DNA of 64,000 bases from Coenobita brevimanus (GCA_032717465.1 CM064681.1:10496832-10560831); one strand, 5' to 3'; counted from the first letter of the stretch, positions 51,777-64,000 are shown. Made by a program: numbers and translations. Notes: generated by a model from the letters alone, not told the origin.

Positions 51777-51873
51777 CATCATCATCATCATCATCGTCAT
51801 CGTCATCACCATGAGTGTTAGAGATCTGCTGCCATCATCATCATCATCATAATCATCATCATCATCATCATCA
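51777..51873 (+). repeat. (CAT)n trinucleotide repeats
   Basis: Two runs of ATC/CAT (51776-51811 and 51834-51873) have small interruptions. Confidence 0.92.
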
Positions 51874-51959
51874 CAGCTGCTTCCTTGTCTCCCTCCATTG
51901 TCTTATACTCATTCAGTCTCTCTTCACAACCAAAGCCTTCCTCGTCACAACCAATATTT

Positions 51960-52285
51960 CTTCACCCCAATCACCATCCCAAGCACAAAACCACCACCTC
52001 ACTCACCACAACCACCATCTCACTCACAGCAACCACCATCCCACTCACCACAGTCATCACTCCCTCGCCACAACCAGCACTCACTCACTATAACCACCAC
52101 CCATTCATCACAACCACAAAACCCTTCCTCACCACCACTCCCTCACCAAAACCACGACTTTACCACAACCATCACTCACCACAGCCACCACTTCCTGGTC
52201 ACAATTACGACAACCTCACCACAACCAACACTCATCACAACCAACATTCACAACCACCATTCGCTCACCACAACCACGCATGACC
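51960..52285 (+). repeat. CAACCACCACTCACTC-type degenerate repeat
   Basis: Units of roughly 20-24 bp (ACCATCCCACTCACCACAAC types) recur across about 320 bp. Confidence 0.85.
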
Positions 52286-52482
52286 ACAATCATTATATCG
52301 AATTTACAGACTGTATCTGTTTGTATCAATCCTGGTCCACTGTAAGACCGAACCTTCTATTAAGAATGAGTGATAACTAGAGATAACCCTCACCCATGCT
52401 GGAAAAGTACATATGTGAGAAGGAGTGTATGTAGAAAACGATGCAGGTGAAAGTCAAAATGTTGTGCTGGCGAGTTGTATGC

Positions 52483-52704
52483 GACTCGAATTCTCGTAGC
52501 GTAAGGAGGCTCCCCAGCACTGTTTCCTTAGCGGTTTGTTTTTTAATATGCACGGTTAAGATCCTCTTGTACAATGCGTCAGCTATGCAGAGTATGGCGA
52601 TGTTTCAAGGATTTATACAACAGACTAGGACAATAGGGTGTAGTAAACAAAATAAATTGTTTAGGAAAAGGCGGTAGGGAGTTTCCGAGACGAGCATACG
52701 GGCC
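52483..52704. mobile_element. Foldback element, copy 7
   Basis: The left end GACTCGAATTCTCGTAGCG...TTTCCTTAGCGGTTTG is mirrored by AAATTGTTTAGGAAAAGGCG...CGAGCATACGGGCC. It is about 222 bp. Confidence 0.8.
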
Positions 52705-53105
52705 TGTATATGTCGTTGGGAGAATTGATAGGGTGCTCATATATGCAAACAAATGAAAGGACATACTTTAAATGACCGCCACGGCATGGTTTTGAACCCT
52801 AAGTTGAGGACACACACATCACGAAATAAATAATATCATCATTAAATAAATAAATAAATAATAAATAAACTTTGCCACCACATCACCACAGCTCCCCAGT
52901 ACACAGTGAGGTAAGATTAATTATCAATATTAGCATTTATTACAAGGTCGATCATATATTTCAGAAGACATCCGTTTTTCCTGTTTGCTTTTTCACTTAT
53001 TATTACTGTCGAATGTTTTAATAGAGTGGATTTTGCTTCACTGTTTCTGTTGCATTTTAGGAATTATTCGAGATATGTTCATTAGCTTTTCATTACAGTA
53101 TATCG

Positions 53106-53106
<1 letters not shown>

Positions 53107-53155
<49 letters not shown>

Positions 53156-53176
53156 GAGAAAGAGAGAGAGAGAGAG
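53107..53176 (+). repeat. Compound (CA)n and (GA)n
   Basis: A CA run (53107-53152) is followed by a short GA run (53158-53176). Confidence 0.95.
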
Positions 53177-53324
53177 TCACTGATTTTATTTTTAGCAGTT
53201 GTTGTCTCCTTTGGTGTTATTTGTGGTGAGGCAGTCGAGAATGTGGGTGGTGTACCTTGCTGCAGATAAGAGGGGATTATGGCGATTTGTTAGGTTTGGG
53301 AAGGGGAAGCATATGCATGTCCTG

Positions 53325-53328
<4 letters not shown>

Positions 53329-53406
<78 letters not shown>
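53329..53406 (+). repeat. Compound (CT)n(CA)n microsatellite
   Basis: About 23 CT units pass into about 16 CA units. Confidence 0.96.
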
Positions 53407-53411
<5 letters not shown>

Positions 53412-53722
53412 AATAGCCCCTTACCCCTCCCTCCCCCGGCTTGTTGACACCCCAAACAAAGGAGGAAGGAGGTGCGTAAGTGTGTGTAAGTCATGATTGG
53501 CGGGATTAACTCAGGGAATGTCTTTCTTTGTGCTCGTGCAAGGACATTTCTACGTCCTATTATTTCTTATTACTTGAAGGTCAATGGGAGGATTGTCTTG
53601 TTGTTTGCGTACGTTTGAGTAATTGTACTTAATCGCTTCAGCACGGTGACTTATTTTAGTTACAGCCGTGCCCACAGAGAGAGAGCAGGTGTTATGTATT
53701 GAGGGTGCGCTCGTGCGAACAA

Positions 53723-53888
<166 letters not shown>

Positions 53889-54139
53889 CGGGAACAAGGG
53901 TTGGGTGAGGTAAACTTGTCATAGGGTTTTGTCCCACTGGCGGGCCCAACGTAATAACAAGTACCAGTGACGTAACAGCCAAGCAAATACCACAATAACA
54001 CGGACCATAAACCTGTGACTCAATGGCAGGTGTGACGTTACTTGTGGCGCAGTAAAGTGTGACGCGAGAACAGATGTCAGGCAGAAAATAGCAGGCGGCA
54101 GAACAGGGAAGGAATCACAGGGGTGGGTGGTGGTGGGGT

Positions 54140-54475
54140 GGGCTGGAGTGTGGGATGGTGGCTGGGAGTGGGCTGGAGTGTGGGATGGTGGCTGGGAGTG
54201 GGCCGGAGTGTGGGGTGGTGGCGGGGAGTGGGCCGGAGTGTGCGGTGGTGGCAGGGAGTGGGCCGGAGTGTGCGGTGGTGGCGGGGAGTGGGCTGAAATG
54301 TGCGGTGGTGGCAGGGAGTGGGCCAGAATGTGGGGTGGTAGCAGGGAGTGGGCCGGAGTGTGGGGTGGTGGTAGGAAGTGGGCTGGAGTGTGGGGTGGTG
54401 GTAGGGAGTGGGCCGGAGTGTGGGCTGGTGGTAGGAAGTGGGCTGGAGTGTGAAGTGGTGGCAGGGGGTGGGTGA
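54140..54475 (+). repeat. 30-bp G-rich minisatellite, about 11 copies
   Basis: The unit GGAGTGTGGGGTGGTGGCAG plus GGAGTGGGCC repeats at exactly 30 bp with substitutions but no length change. The T/G/A/C variants at fixed positions define subtypes. Confidence 0.95.
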
Positions 54476-55387
54476 ATGGGTGAGGACAGCTGGGATGGGG
54501 AAGGGGTGAATGGGTGTGAGTGCATGGGATGGAGAATGGGATGGAAGACAGTTGATGAGTGAGAAGAGGTGGGATGGAAGGAACTGTGTGGACGGACGGA
54601 GTGGAGGGAGTTGGTGGATGAGGAAGCGTTGGGATAGGGGAGGTGAAATGGATAGGAATGGATGGATGAGAAGGACGAATGAGTGTATGTGTGTGGGTGG
54701 TGGATGGGAAAAGTAGGAATGGGGGTGAGTGGATGATTATGAGAAGAAACGTGGGAGAGAAGTGGAATGGTGGGAGTGAGTGGATGAGTGAGAGCTGGTG
54801 GGTGAAGGAGGATGGGATGGGTGGAAGTTGGTGGATGTGTGAAAGCTGATGGGTGTATGGAGCTGCGATGGGTAGGTGTAGGGTGACAGCTGGGTGGTAG
54901 CCGAAAGAGGGAGAGAGGACGGGTGTAGGTGGATGAAATGAGGGTGTGAGTAGATTGGCTAGGGGTTGAAATGACGATAGATTAAAGTAATGAAAGGAAG
55001 ATGATTAGCGTTGTCCCAAACCCCTTCATCCCAGTGATGTTAAGTTCATTATTTTCTTGCCACCTCTAGACTGTTATATTCAGCTTTAGAATTACATAAA
55101 GTGTTGGGGTGTAAAAGAAGGCTGTGTCTGATCCTTTTAATTAAACAAAACCTCTAAGCTACATAAAATCACCTTCAGGAGGCAAGAATAAACCCGTGTT
55201 GAAGTAGATAACTGAGAGGGATATGAAAGGTGGGGGGATATTGAAAGGATGAGGAAGGAAGAGGGGATGAAGGAGGGATGGATCAGTGGGGTAGAGATGA
55301 GGGACGTGTAGGATAGATGAGAGAGGACTAGAGTAGTAGAGGTAGATGATTAAAGGAGGAATTATGGGGTAAGAATAATGGAAAAGG

Positions 55388-55425
<38 letters not shown>
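54476..55425 (+). repeat. G/A-rich region with GGATGG-type units and (AG)n
   Basis: Degenerate GGTGGATGRG motifs run to about 54950. Less structured sequence follows, then a perfect (GA)n at about 55390-55421. Confidence 0.75.
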
Positions 55426-55426
<1 letters not shown>

Positions 55427-55504
55427 AGGGCAAACTTGTCGCAGGTTCCGTCCTACTCGCGGGCTCATCGTAAACTCGGTCAAGCTACAATCAGCCGCAG
55501 TGTC

Positions 55505-56770
55505 GTAAGTCCTTTCTTTTTTTTTTTTTTTTTGTGGCTGGGTAGTGCTTGGGGACGTGGGACATTCCTAAATGCTCCTCTGTGTTTCCTTCTTTCTTTC
55601 TTTTGCTTTGTTCGACCAAGTGTATATATTTTTTGTCCTTGTCTTCATCTTTTCCTATTGACATCTGTAATTTTGCATCACTTTTCTTGCTTTTCATTAT
55701 GCAATTACCATTTTCGGAGTCTTGTGTTATTCTTTTCCATGATTTCTACTTTCCTTGTCATTTTTCATTCTTCCACTTTCACCCTTTCTTTCATCCTTGT
55801 CAGAATTCTTTTGTCGTTCCTGTTCTGCCTTTCACTCCTTTGGTTCATTTCGTCCATTTATTACTTTTATTTTCCTCTTCCACAGCCACTCTCCCCTCGA
55901 CCTTTACCTCCGCCACCCTCCGTCATCCGTTCTCCGTTCCTTCCTTGTCTTCACGTTCTCCCCTCTTTTCTCTCGTGTCTCCCGTACGTCTTGACCTCTT
56001 CTCAATTATTTCCTTTCGTTTTCTCCACATTCATAAGTAACCATCATTTCGCTCTCCTTCTCCTCAACTCCTCAGTCTTACCTCTTTTCCTGTTATTATA
56101 TCTTTCTTCTCTCTCCCTCCCCATCATTTCTTCCTTCCTTCCCCTTTAATGCTCACTCAACTTTCTTTTTTCCTTCTTTCCCAGGTAACTTCCTTTCCCC
56201 TCTTTCTACCCCTCAGCCTTCTCTTATTACCCTCTCCTCACCGTTACTCCCATCCCTTTCTTTTCTCCCCTTACCCTCTTTCCTATGAAATTTTCATGAC
56301 AGCTTATCTATGCTGCATGGTGATCCTTCTCACTGTTTCCTGCCGGCTTTGGCTGGAGGGTTTGGTGGGTGGGTGGGGGAGGAGGAAGCCTTCCTGTTTT
56401 TCTATCCTTGTATCTAACTGATAGAATAGTTTTGTAGTTATAACCTTCCCTATTGCAGTTTGCTTTCTTTTGTACTCCTTTGTACCCATCCCCCTTCTTC
56501 CCCCCGTCGCCCTATTCAGTTCCATTACTCCTCATTCTTTGCCCTTCTTCCTCTCCTCCCATCCCATTCCACAGTCTCATCTCCTTCCTGCGTTCCCTTG
56601 TCATGCCATCTCTCTCGTTTCATGTAGTTTTGTCTTTCTTTCCATCCTTTCACCCAAACCTCGTCTCTAACTCCTCATCTTTCTCTGTCCCTCATCCAAA
56701 CCTTCTTCTTTCCCACACTCTATCCTCACCTTTCTTCCTTTCTCACACACAAAACTCTTCCGGTCTAGAC
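55505..56770 (+). repeat. Pyrimidine-rich tract (about 1.25 kb)
   Basis: C/T-rich plus strand, interrupted by mixed sequence at about 56285-56460. The frame spanning it is not protein-like. Confidence 0.82.
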
Positions 56771-56799
56771 TAAACTTTGTGGAAGGGTTCAGGTTCAAA

Positions 56800-57020
56800 C
56801 AAGGGTAATGAAAGTCGATTTTGAAAACAATAAGGCAAAGGTCTGGGTCACATGGAAAGGTCAAACGCCAAGGATTCTAGGCAAAGTCAGTTCGAATAGA
56901 TATGATCTGATTTGAAATAAATCTGGCGGAAGTGCTAAGGATTAGGCAAGAATGAAGCAATTCGATTTTGAGAGTAATCTATCGAAGGTCAAGGTCAAGG
57001 TCATGGGGCAAAGTCAAATA
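56800..57020 (+). repeat. Two diverged copies of a ~147-bp unit with AGGTCA half-sites
   Basis: TCGATTTTGA occurs at 56815 and 56962. Each is followed by GGTC-rich sequence and a CAAA(C)GTCA or AAAGTCA motif. The second copy contains three back-to-back AGGTCA at 56986-57003. Confidence 0.65.
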
Positions 57021-57229
57021 TTCGGCCAGTGAACCAGTTGGTGGCCACGGGTGTTTCAGTCTCTAGATGCTTTTTGATTTATTTTATTTTGTCTTCCTGG
57101 GGTAGATTTTGTTCACCCTGGGATTATCGCCTATTACTGATGGGATGAAAGAACTGTTTTTCTGTTATATTTCAACTACCACTAGACAGTTCAGTACAGC
57201 TCAAGATGGCTCTCGCGTAGCCAGTTAAC

Positions 57230-60020
57230 TCCTCTCATTCCCCAGTCCTCAGCCTTCCCTGTCTCCCCATGCCTTAATACACATTCCACCTCACCATCAC
57301 CAACAATATACTTCCATCCTCCCTCAACCCTTCGACTTAGTCCAGCTCTCTTTCTCCTCTACTACCGTCTCCTCATCTTTATTTTTTTTTTCTGAATTCC
57401 CTCCCCCTCTCCCTCGCTCTCACCACAGTGTTCAGTTCTCAAATTCCCCTTCCCCTCCCCTTCCTCTTTCCCCTATCCTCCCTGTCTCTCTTCACTTTTC
57501 AACTCCTCTCACAAGCTCCTCACCCCTCAACCTCTCCTCTCTGGCTCTTTTTACATCCCATCCCTCTTTCCCTCTCCGCACACCTCCATTCTCCTCTTCC
57601 ACCCCTCCTTCCACACCCCCTTTCCCCCTTCATCTCTCCTCACATCTCAACATCCACTTCCCTCCTAGTCTCTTTACACCCCAGCTCCTTTTCCCCACAC
57701 CTTCTTTCCCCTTCGTCTCAACCCTCTCCCCAGATTGCCTTCACTCACTCCTCACATTTCCCTTCTCTTCTCCCTCTCCACGGCGCCTCATTTACCCTCC
57801 CCACCTCTCCCGTCCGTCTCACACCACACCTCCCTTCTCCTTCCAATCTCCCCACAACTGTCCTCGTATTCATCCCAAAGTGTCTCTTCTCATTTCTCAT
57901 CCCATTCCTATTCTCCTCTCCTCTCTCCTCATTCCTCGTTTCTCTTTCCTCTCTCCCCACACCCTCTCCCCCTTTCCCTTTCTCCAGACACCCCTCCTCT
58001 CCCCTCCCGTCTCCTCACTCCGAGGTTTTCCCTCTCTCTCACCCCTCACCCTCCAAAACCTCTCTCTGCCATTCGCATGTTGTCGCCGCCTTACTGTCAC
58101 CTGCGCGACACACAGCCTTTAAAACCCACATATACCTCAAGAGCAGCCCCGTCATCTAGCTGTAAATGGCCTTGTTGTTCGTGGGTAATCACCATCATCC
58201 GGCGCCTGTCTCCCCCCCTCTTCCACACACCACATTCACCCACCCACCACCCTTCCCCTCTCCTCTCTTCCCCCTCTCTCCTCTCCCTCTAGCCTTCCCC
58301 CTGTCCCTCTCTCGTCTCCCCTCAACCTTACCCTCTTCCCCCCTCTCCCTTTCTCTCACTCTTCTGTTCTTCTTTCCCATCCTTATTTCCTCTAATCCCT
58401 TTCGATATTCATTCTCCCTGCGTTCATCTTCCCTTCCCTTCACCATCGCTTTGCTCTTGTTCCTTTCCTCTTTTTTTCTCAGTTTCCTTTCTACGTTCAC
58501 CCACAGCCGTCCAATTTTCTCTCTCTTTCCCTCTCTTGCTTCACATTTCTTTCCTAATTCTGTTTCCTATATATTGTTTTCCACATTCATCTCCATGCTT
58601 TCTTTTCTCATTGCCACCTTCCCCTTATCTCTTGTTCCCTCAGCTCTGTCTTTTTCATTCCTCTTCCACATGCACCCTCGGTACTTACCCCTACCCTCTT
58701 CCCCTTGCGCTTTTATCCCACACTTGTTTTCTTTATTCTCTTTCCACATTTACGCCAGATCTCTCCCGTCCTTTCTGGTCTTCTTTCCCATCTCTGTTTC
58801 CTTTATTCTATTTCCCTATTCATCGCCAGGCTTTCCCTTCCCATCTCCCAGTCTCTTCTACCCTTTCCCCTTTGACTCATCTCCTTCACTTCTGTTTCCT
58901 TTATATTCTTTCCATACTCTCAGCCTCCTTTCTCCTCCACTTTTCCCCACTTTATTTTTCTCTCTTCTTTTTCTTTATCTCTTACACCTTTAGTCCATTT
59001 TCCCTTTGGCTGGTCATCCTCACCTTCATTTATTCCATCACATTTCTTCCTCATCTCCTTTCACTTTCGTTCTCCCCTCCCCTCCACTCTTCTTCCCCAC
59101 TTTTCAGTTTCCTTTTATTTATGTCTTTCTCATCATCTTTCACACTCAGCCTCCTCTTCTCCCCATTCTTCCCTAATCCACTTCCCACTGTCCTAAATCC
59201 TCCTCATTCCACTTCACCTTCAGGTTTCTCCAGCCACTCTACTGTTCCACTCCAATTGCTTCTTTCACTCATCCACAGCAGCCTCCCTAGTCACCAACCC
59301 TTACAACGTCCCCACACCGTCACCAGCAACTACCATCCTCATCGTCTTCTCTCAATTCGTCTTCTCCCGTCCCACCATTTCCTACACCGCTCAATCCAAC
59401 CCAACTTCACCCCTTCAACCACCTCTTCCCCATAACCTCTTGTACTGTATGCTAATTTTTCACCCTTCCCTTCTTCCCCACTATCCAGTAATCCTTCTTC
59501 CCATCCCTCACCAATTCATAATTCTTCCTCCACTATCTTGAGCTATCCTTTCACCTCGTATTAGCTTTCATTCCCCCAATCTTCACTGTTCGTCCCCGTC
59601 TTTCTTTTCATTATCATAACTTTCCCTTTCCTTCCTCAAATCTGCACTTTTTTCTTCCTCCCCTGTTTTGAAAAGCATTTCCTGTCCCCTTTACACCCTT
59701 CCATCATTCTTACACCATATTTCCCCTTTTCCTTTCTCCTGTATCGCCCATAGAATCTTCTTTATTTCTTTTCTCCCCTCACCTTCCCTCTTCCTTCTCT
59801 AAGCATTCAGTTCTCCCTCTCCATCCCACATCCCTCCTTCACTTTTCTCCTCTGTCTTCTATCACAATCTTCAGTTGCACTCTTTCCTGCCGTTCCCTCT
59901 TTCTCTTTCCCAAACCATCCTTAGCAAATCTCACATCCCCTAACCCTTCTCTTCCTGATTCTCCCTTATTCCCCTTTATCTACCCAACTTTCACTACCCC
60001 GTATTCCCAGGTTTTCTTCC
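57230..60020 (+). repeat. Pyrimidine-rich tract (about 2.8 kb)
   Basis: This is the longest biased tract in the window; the plus strand is almost only C and T. Several open frames of 200-300 codons are composition artefacts rich in Ser, Pro, Leu and Phe. Confidence 0.88.
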
Positions 60021-60475
60021 TTCTCCACTTCAAGCTACCCTACTTCCCTTCCCTTCCCTTTTTTCACTGTAACCTTCCCTACTTTCCCCCTTTCCTCATT
60101 TCAAGCTCTCCACTTCCCCTCCCCCCTTCCTCACTGTAAGCTACCTGTAATCCCTACTCGTCCCTACCTCAAGCTACCCTACTTCCCTTCCCTTCTCTAC
60201 TGCATGCTCCCTACTTCTTCCCTTCCCCACTGCAAGCTACGCAACTTTCATCCACTTCCTTACTGCAGGCTCTCTACTTACCCTTACCTCACTGCAAGCT
60301 ACCCTACTTCTCTCACCCTCCTCAATGGAAGCTCCCCATGTTTTCTGCCTCCCCATTGCAAGCTCCCTACTTCCTTCCTCCTCTCCCATTGCAGCTCCCC
60401 TACTTTCCTCCCCTTCTCAACTGCAAGCTACGCTACTTCCCCCCTTTCCCACTGTAAACTCCACCACAACCCCCT
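60020..60475 (+). repeat. Degenerate CACTGCAAGCTMCCTACTTC minisatellite
   Basis: About 11 units of 35-42 bp carry the anchor CTGCAAGCT followed by CCTACTTCC. Confidence 0.85.
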
Positions 60476-61293
60476 AGCCCCTCCTCAGCAGGGATACAAG
60501 TTGATAAGGGGAAGTGCATTACACAAGTGCTTAAGGCGAGACACACAGGCGACACGGGTATAACGCAGCAGAAGACGTTGTGGAAATTACCTGCCGTGTT
60601 TTCGTGTTATTCTCCGTCTCTCCGCGTAGTTTAGGTGTGTTTGTTCACCCTGTCTTTGTCGATTTTCCGTGTGTTTCTGCATCTCTCCGTCTCTCTGCCT
60701 ATCTACGCCCGTCTGTTTTTTCGTATGTTAGTTTACGTTTTTTGTGGCTATCGGCTGCCTCGATATGGCTTTGCTCTGTGTCTTTCCATATCGATTATTG
60801 CATCTCTGTACCGTCCTTGTCGCTGTTATCCGTGCTTCTCTGTGTCTCTGCCTTATTTTCTGAGTCTGTCCCTACCTCCATCGTCCTAAATATCAATGGT
60901 TATTTTATTGCGTCCCTCGAGGTAAAGAGTAAGCATCAACCTAGATAGTATGAGAAAGACGTCTTTGGAGATAAGAACCTAAACCCGTGGCTTGGCTCAG
61001 TCTGTCGTTACCCTTTTTCACATGCAGTTCCGTCCTCTTATCAATAAAGATTTCAGCTGTGCTTGTCCGATCTATTTTGTATCTGTCAGTATTTTCGTGT
61101 GGTTTCCTTCGATAATCGGCGTCTCTTACGTTCTCTTCCGGATCTCAGGGTTCATTACTCCGTGTCTGTGTCATCTCTTCAATTTTTGTTTTATTGATAT
61201 CGTGTCCTTGTTGTTATTATGCTCTTTTGTCGCTAGTGTGTCCTTTCTCTTATTCATTTCCTGTCGTATTTTCTGCATTCATTTCCATTATCG

Positions 61294-61446
<153 letters not shown>

Positions 61447-61639
61447 CTATCCTGCACCCTTTTGTTGCTCAGTTTGTTTTGGCGTTGTGTGTGTGTGTTT
61501 TTGGCCAGCTCATGCTGCCCTTATTGTTAGTCGCGTTTTCTTGTTTGGTTTCATTCTTTTTTACTTGTGGCAGGCGCTTCTACCTTTTAGAATTAACTGA
61601 TTCCCATCAGACTTGGACGCAATAACCAGGCTATGACCT

Positions 61640-62330
61640 AGTTGTGTACGAAAAAAAAAAAAATGATTACTGGGCAACTACTCAATGCCTAGCAACGGCC
61701 AAAAACCAGCTTTGTTAGTATTTTTCACGTTTTGAGCTGTAGAAGCATTACTAATGGACGTAGAAAGCTCTGACTTCTGTAGGCGTAATCTTGAGGTTAT
61801 TCCCTAAAGGAAGTGTGCCATCCATTTCCCTCTCTCTAGTTTTCGAGTGGCAACCCTGCCAAGATTGGCCTCAACGTCCCTTGCAAGCAGTTACGGTTTT
61901 AAAAAATGCACCCCTACTTCCCCAGCGGCCAAATGGAATTGAATGAAACTTTGCATGGTTAGACATTACTACGACTTTCTACTGTACACCTATGTACTAC
62001 ATTGGCCAGGTCAGGGGTCAAAGGTCATCAAATGAGAAAATGGTGAAAACAGCTGAAATCACGACTATGCTCGCGCGAAATGCTAATGCTCCGATGATTA
62101 TTAAGCCAGGGCCCTGGTTCTTGGGTGGAATGTTGCAGCGGAGAACCTCTGTACAGAAACGACGTTTAACACTCTTACACCCCGTAAAATGTTACATTAT
62201 CAGCTCCAAAAGCCTTATACCTTAGAAACCTTTGTAATTTCAACCACTGCATTGCAAATTTCTGAGTACCTTAATTTTCAGATCACCTTCAAGTCCTACA
62301 TTATATCCCAGGATGTCCTAAAACTTCCAG
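61640..62330. other. Non-repetitive island of unknown nature
   Basis: The composition is balanced, unlike the repeats on both sides. It contains three AGGTCA-type half-sites at 62008-62027. A 77-codon plus-strand frame (61992-62225) has no recognisable domain. It could be a diverged repeat or a regulatory element. Confidence 0.4.
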
Positions 62331-62749
62331 CCTTATTATCCCAGAAATTTTGACAATTCAGAAATTCTAATAGCTTCAGACCTTGCTTCAGAGTTTCCCT
62401 TCCCTTTGTTGCCTCATTCACTCATTCTTACTCCACAAGTAGGCTTAGAATTCCAGTTTCTTTTTCATTCCATTAGCATTACCTTTAGATTTTTTGCAGT
62501 ATGTAAAGCCTTGCATTCTAGAAAACTTTAATCACAAAGTATCTTACACATTATAAAATCGTATAACCACTTTATCGTATATAATATTACTAAGGTGGAA
62601 ATCTATGTCCCTAACCTCAAAACTCTTCAGCCCCAGAAAGTCTTGCAACCCCCAGACACTCGGCCCCCCCCCCCATCTTCCAGTCCCAGAACGATCCAGG
62701 GAGCTCCCATCACCCCTCCACCCCCCTCCTGCGACGTATAAACTAGATT

Positions 62750-63700
62750 AAAGTGATAGCGACTCGCACCAACCAGCCTTCCCTCCCCACTCCCCATTTC
62801 CTTCCCACTTTCTTCTCCCCTCCTTTCCTTCTCTCCCCTCTCTCACACCTCTATCTCTCTTCCCTGTTTTCTAGCTTCCTCTTTCCCCTCCCCTCCCACA
62901 CGTCCTTCTCTCCTTTCTTCCCACTTCTCTCCTCTCTTCCTTTTGGTCTCTCTTCCCTCACTGCTTTCCCTCCTCTACCTCACCCCTCTGCATCCCCTAC
63001 CCGTGCTTCCCACTCTCCTTACTCTTTCTCTGTCTCCTGGCACACACACTCCTCTCCCTCCTCTCTTTCCTCCACTCTCCTCTCCCTCTTCTCTCCCCCC
63101 CGCCTCACCCCGTGGTAATGACCCGTGACTGGGCCTTCTGGAGACACTGAAAGCTCCAACAGGGCATTCCCACTTTTGTTTTCTCCCCTCTTAAATCATT
63201 CACTTCTTTCCCTCTTTCCCTTACTTTTGTTGGTCGTTCTTTCCTTCCTTCCCTTTTTTTTTTCTTTGCTTCAGATGGTATATATTAGGGTTTTGGGGTG
63301 TACTGGGTTCTTTCTTTTCCTTTTTTTTTCCCCTCGGTTTCCCCCTCTCTCTCTCTCTCTCTCTCTCTCTCCGATCCCTTGTTCTTATGGTGCTTCTCAC
63401 TTCCTTCTTTTCTACTTTCCTTTCTTCCTATTTTCTCTCTCTCTTTTTTTTTCTTTTTCGACCTCATGTTGTTGTTATTTTCTTTTCAAAATATCTTTCT
63501 TTTTCCTGATAATTTCCTTCCTCATTTTCCCTCTTTCCACCTACAGCTGTATGTCCTATGATTATTTTCCCCCCTTTTATTTTCTTTTTTTATTTCGGGG
63601 GGTGGGGTGTCATTTCCAATCCTCCATCCACGTCTCCATGGACTCCTTCACATTACCATTACTTCCTTTTTCCTCTCTTGATTTTTGGTAAGTCCTTCCC
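62750..63700 (+). repeat. Pyrimidine-rich tract with (CT)n
   Basis: C/T-rich plus strand with a perfect (CT)n at 63344-63372. No gene. Confidence 0.85.
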
Positions 63701-64000
63701 CTTCGACCTCTCAGTAGCAGTTTCACTCATTCACAATAGATGTCTTGTGTAGATATTCAGTTTTTTCATAACACAGTTTTATATATATATTTATCCCTGT
63801 TTCTTGGTGTTTGCTCTTGTTTTAAGCTCTAAGTAATAATCAACTTTTCCATTTCATTTTTTCGTGGTGGTTGAATTGTCATTTCATGTTTACTCTCTTC
63901 CTCATTGGTTTATAAATCTGCTGGTTGTTTTATTTCTTCCCTTTGTTCATCCTTTTTCATCTTTTATCGAGGTCGTTGCTCTTGCCTTTCCATAATCGTG

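Noticed and set aside
52770..52800. Further B-box-like sequence on the minus strand (GGTTCAAAACC)
   Set aside because: No A-box or shared SINE body was found around it.
54127..54525. Gly/Trp/Glu or Pro/Thr/Ser repeat proteins on both strands
   Set aside because: The 30-bp period is a multiple of three, so all frames without a stop in one unit stay open. No start context, splice sites or homologous domain.
57428..59435. Three overlapping plus-strand frames of 240-300 codons
   Set aside because: They lie inside the longest pyrimidine tract, in different frames, with only Ser/Pro/Leu/Phe-rich low complexity and no splice or domain evidence.

Overview
The window looks like nuclear DNA from an arthropod, most likely a decapod crustacean. 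The evidence is one conserved metazoan transcription-factor gene with a very long intron, an extreme density of (GT)n, (CA)n, (GA)n, (CT)n and (TA)n microsatellites, many minisatellites, and kilobase-long purine-only or pyrimidine-only stretches. The organism call is an inference from style; no species-diagnostic gene is present. There are no bacterial operons, CRISPR arrays or complete transposase genes.

The only confidently supported gene is a plus-strand basonuclin-family (BNC1/BNC2-like) zinc-finger gene. An internal exon at 1611-2032 encodes a Gly/Val-rich segment followed by the first half of the basonuclin N-terminal domain. A phase-0 intron of about 35.5 kb (2033-37493) follows. The 3.5-kb terminal exon (37494-41030) encodes the second half of that domain, an Arg-Asp/Glu-rich tract, three widely spaced pairs of C2H2 fingers, a basic nuclear-localisation-like cluster and a long acidic stretch. 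The visible protein is 1318 residues; the first exons and promoter lie upstream of the window. A long 3' UTR (about 4.4 kb) probably ends near two AATAAA signals at 45342 and 45410 and contains a G-quadruplex-type run and a C/U-rich repeat block.

The rest is intron (1-1610 and 2033-37493) and downstream intergenic DNA (about 45440-64000). These hold microsatellites, several distinct minisatellites (25-bp array at 3110-3620; G-rich 21-bp array at 6476-6623; three 98-99-bp copies at 25881-26176; a nested CCA ladder at 27411-27640; an exact 30-bp G-rich array at 54140-54475) and long purine/pyrimidine tracts whose strand bias alternates.

Two groups of dispersed elements are recognisable by comparing positions inside the window. 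One is a family of at least seven non-autonomous foldback elements (about 200-240 bp, terminal inverted repeats of about 55 bp). The other is tRNA-derived SINE-like sequence with A- and B-box promoters; two copies of one SINE family directly abut foldback copies. A shorter recurrent motif around TTAACCCCTTCAGTAC marks a further dispersed repeat. Most long translated frames in the window are low-complexity artefacts of simple repeats and are not annotated as genes. Weak signals worth testing are a possible decayed seven-transmembrane receptor fragment on the minus strand (27940-28805) and tandem nuclear-receptor half-sites at 56986-57003 and 62008-62027.
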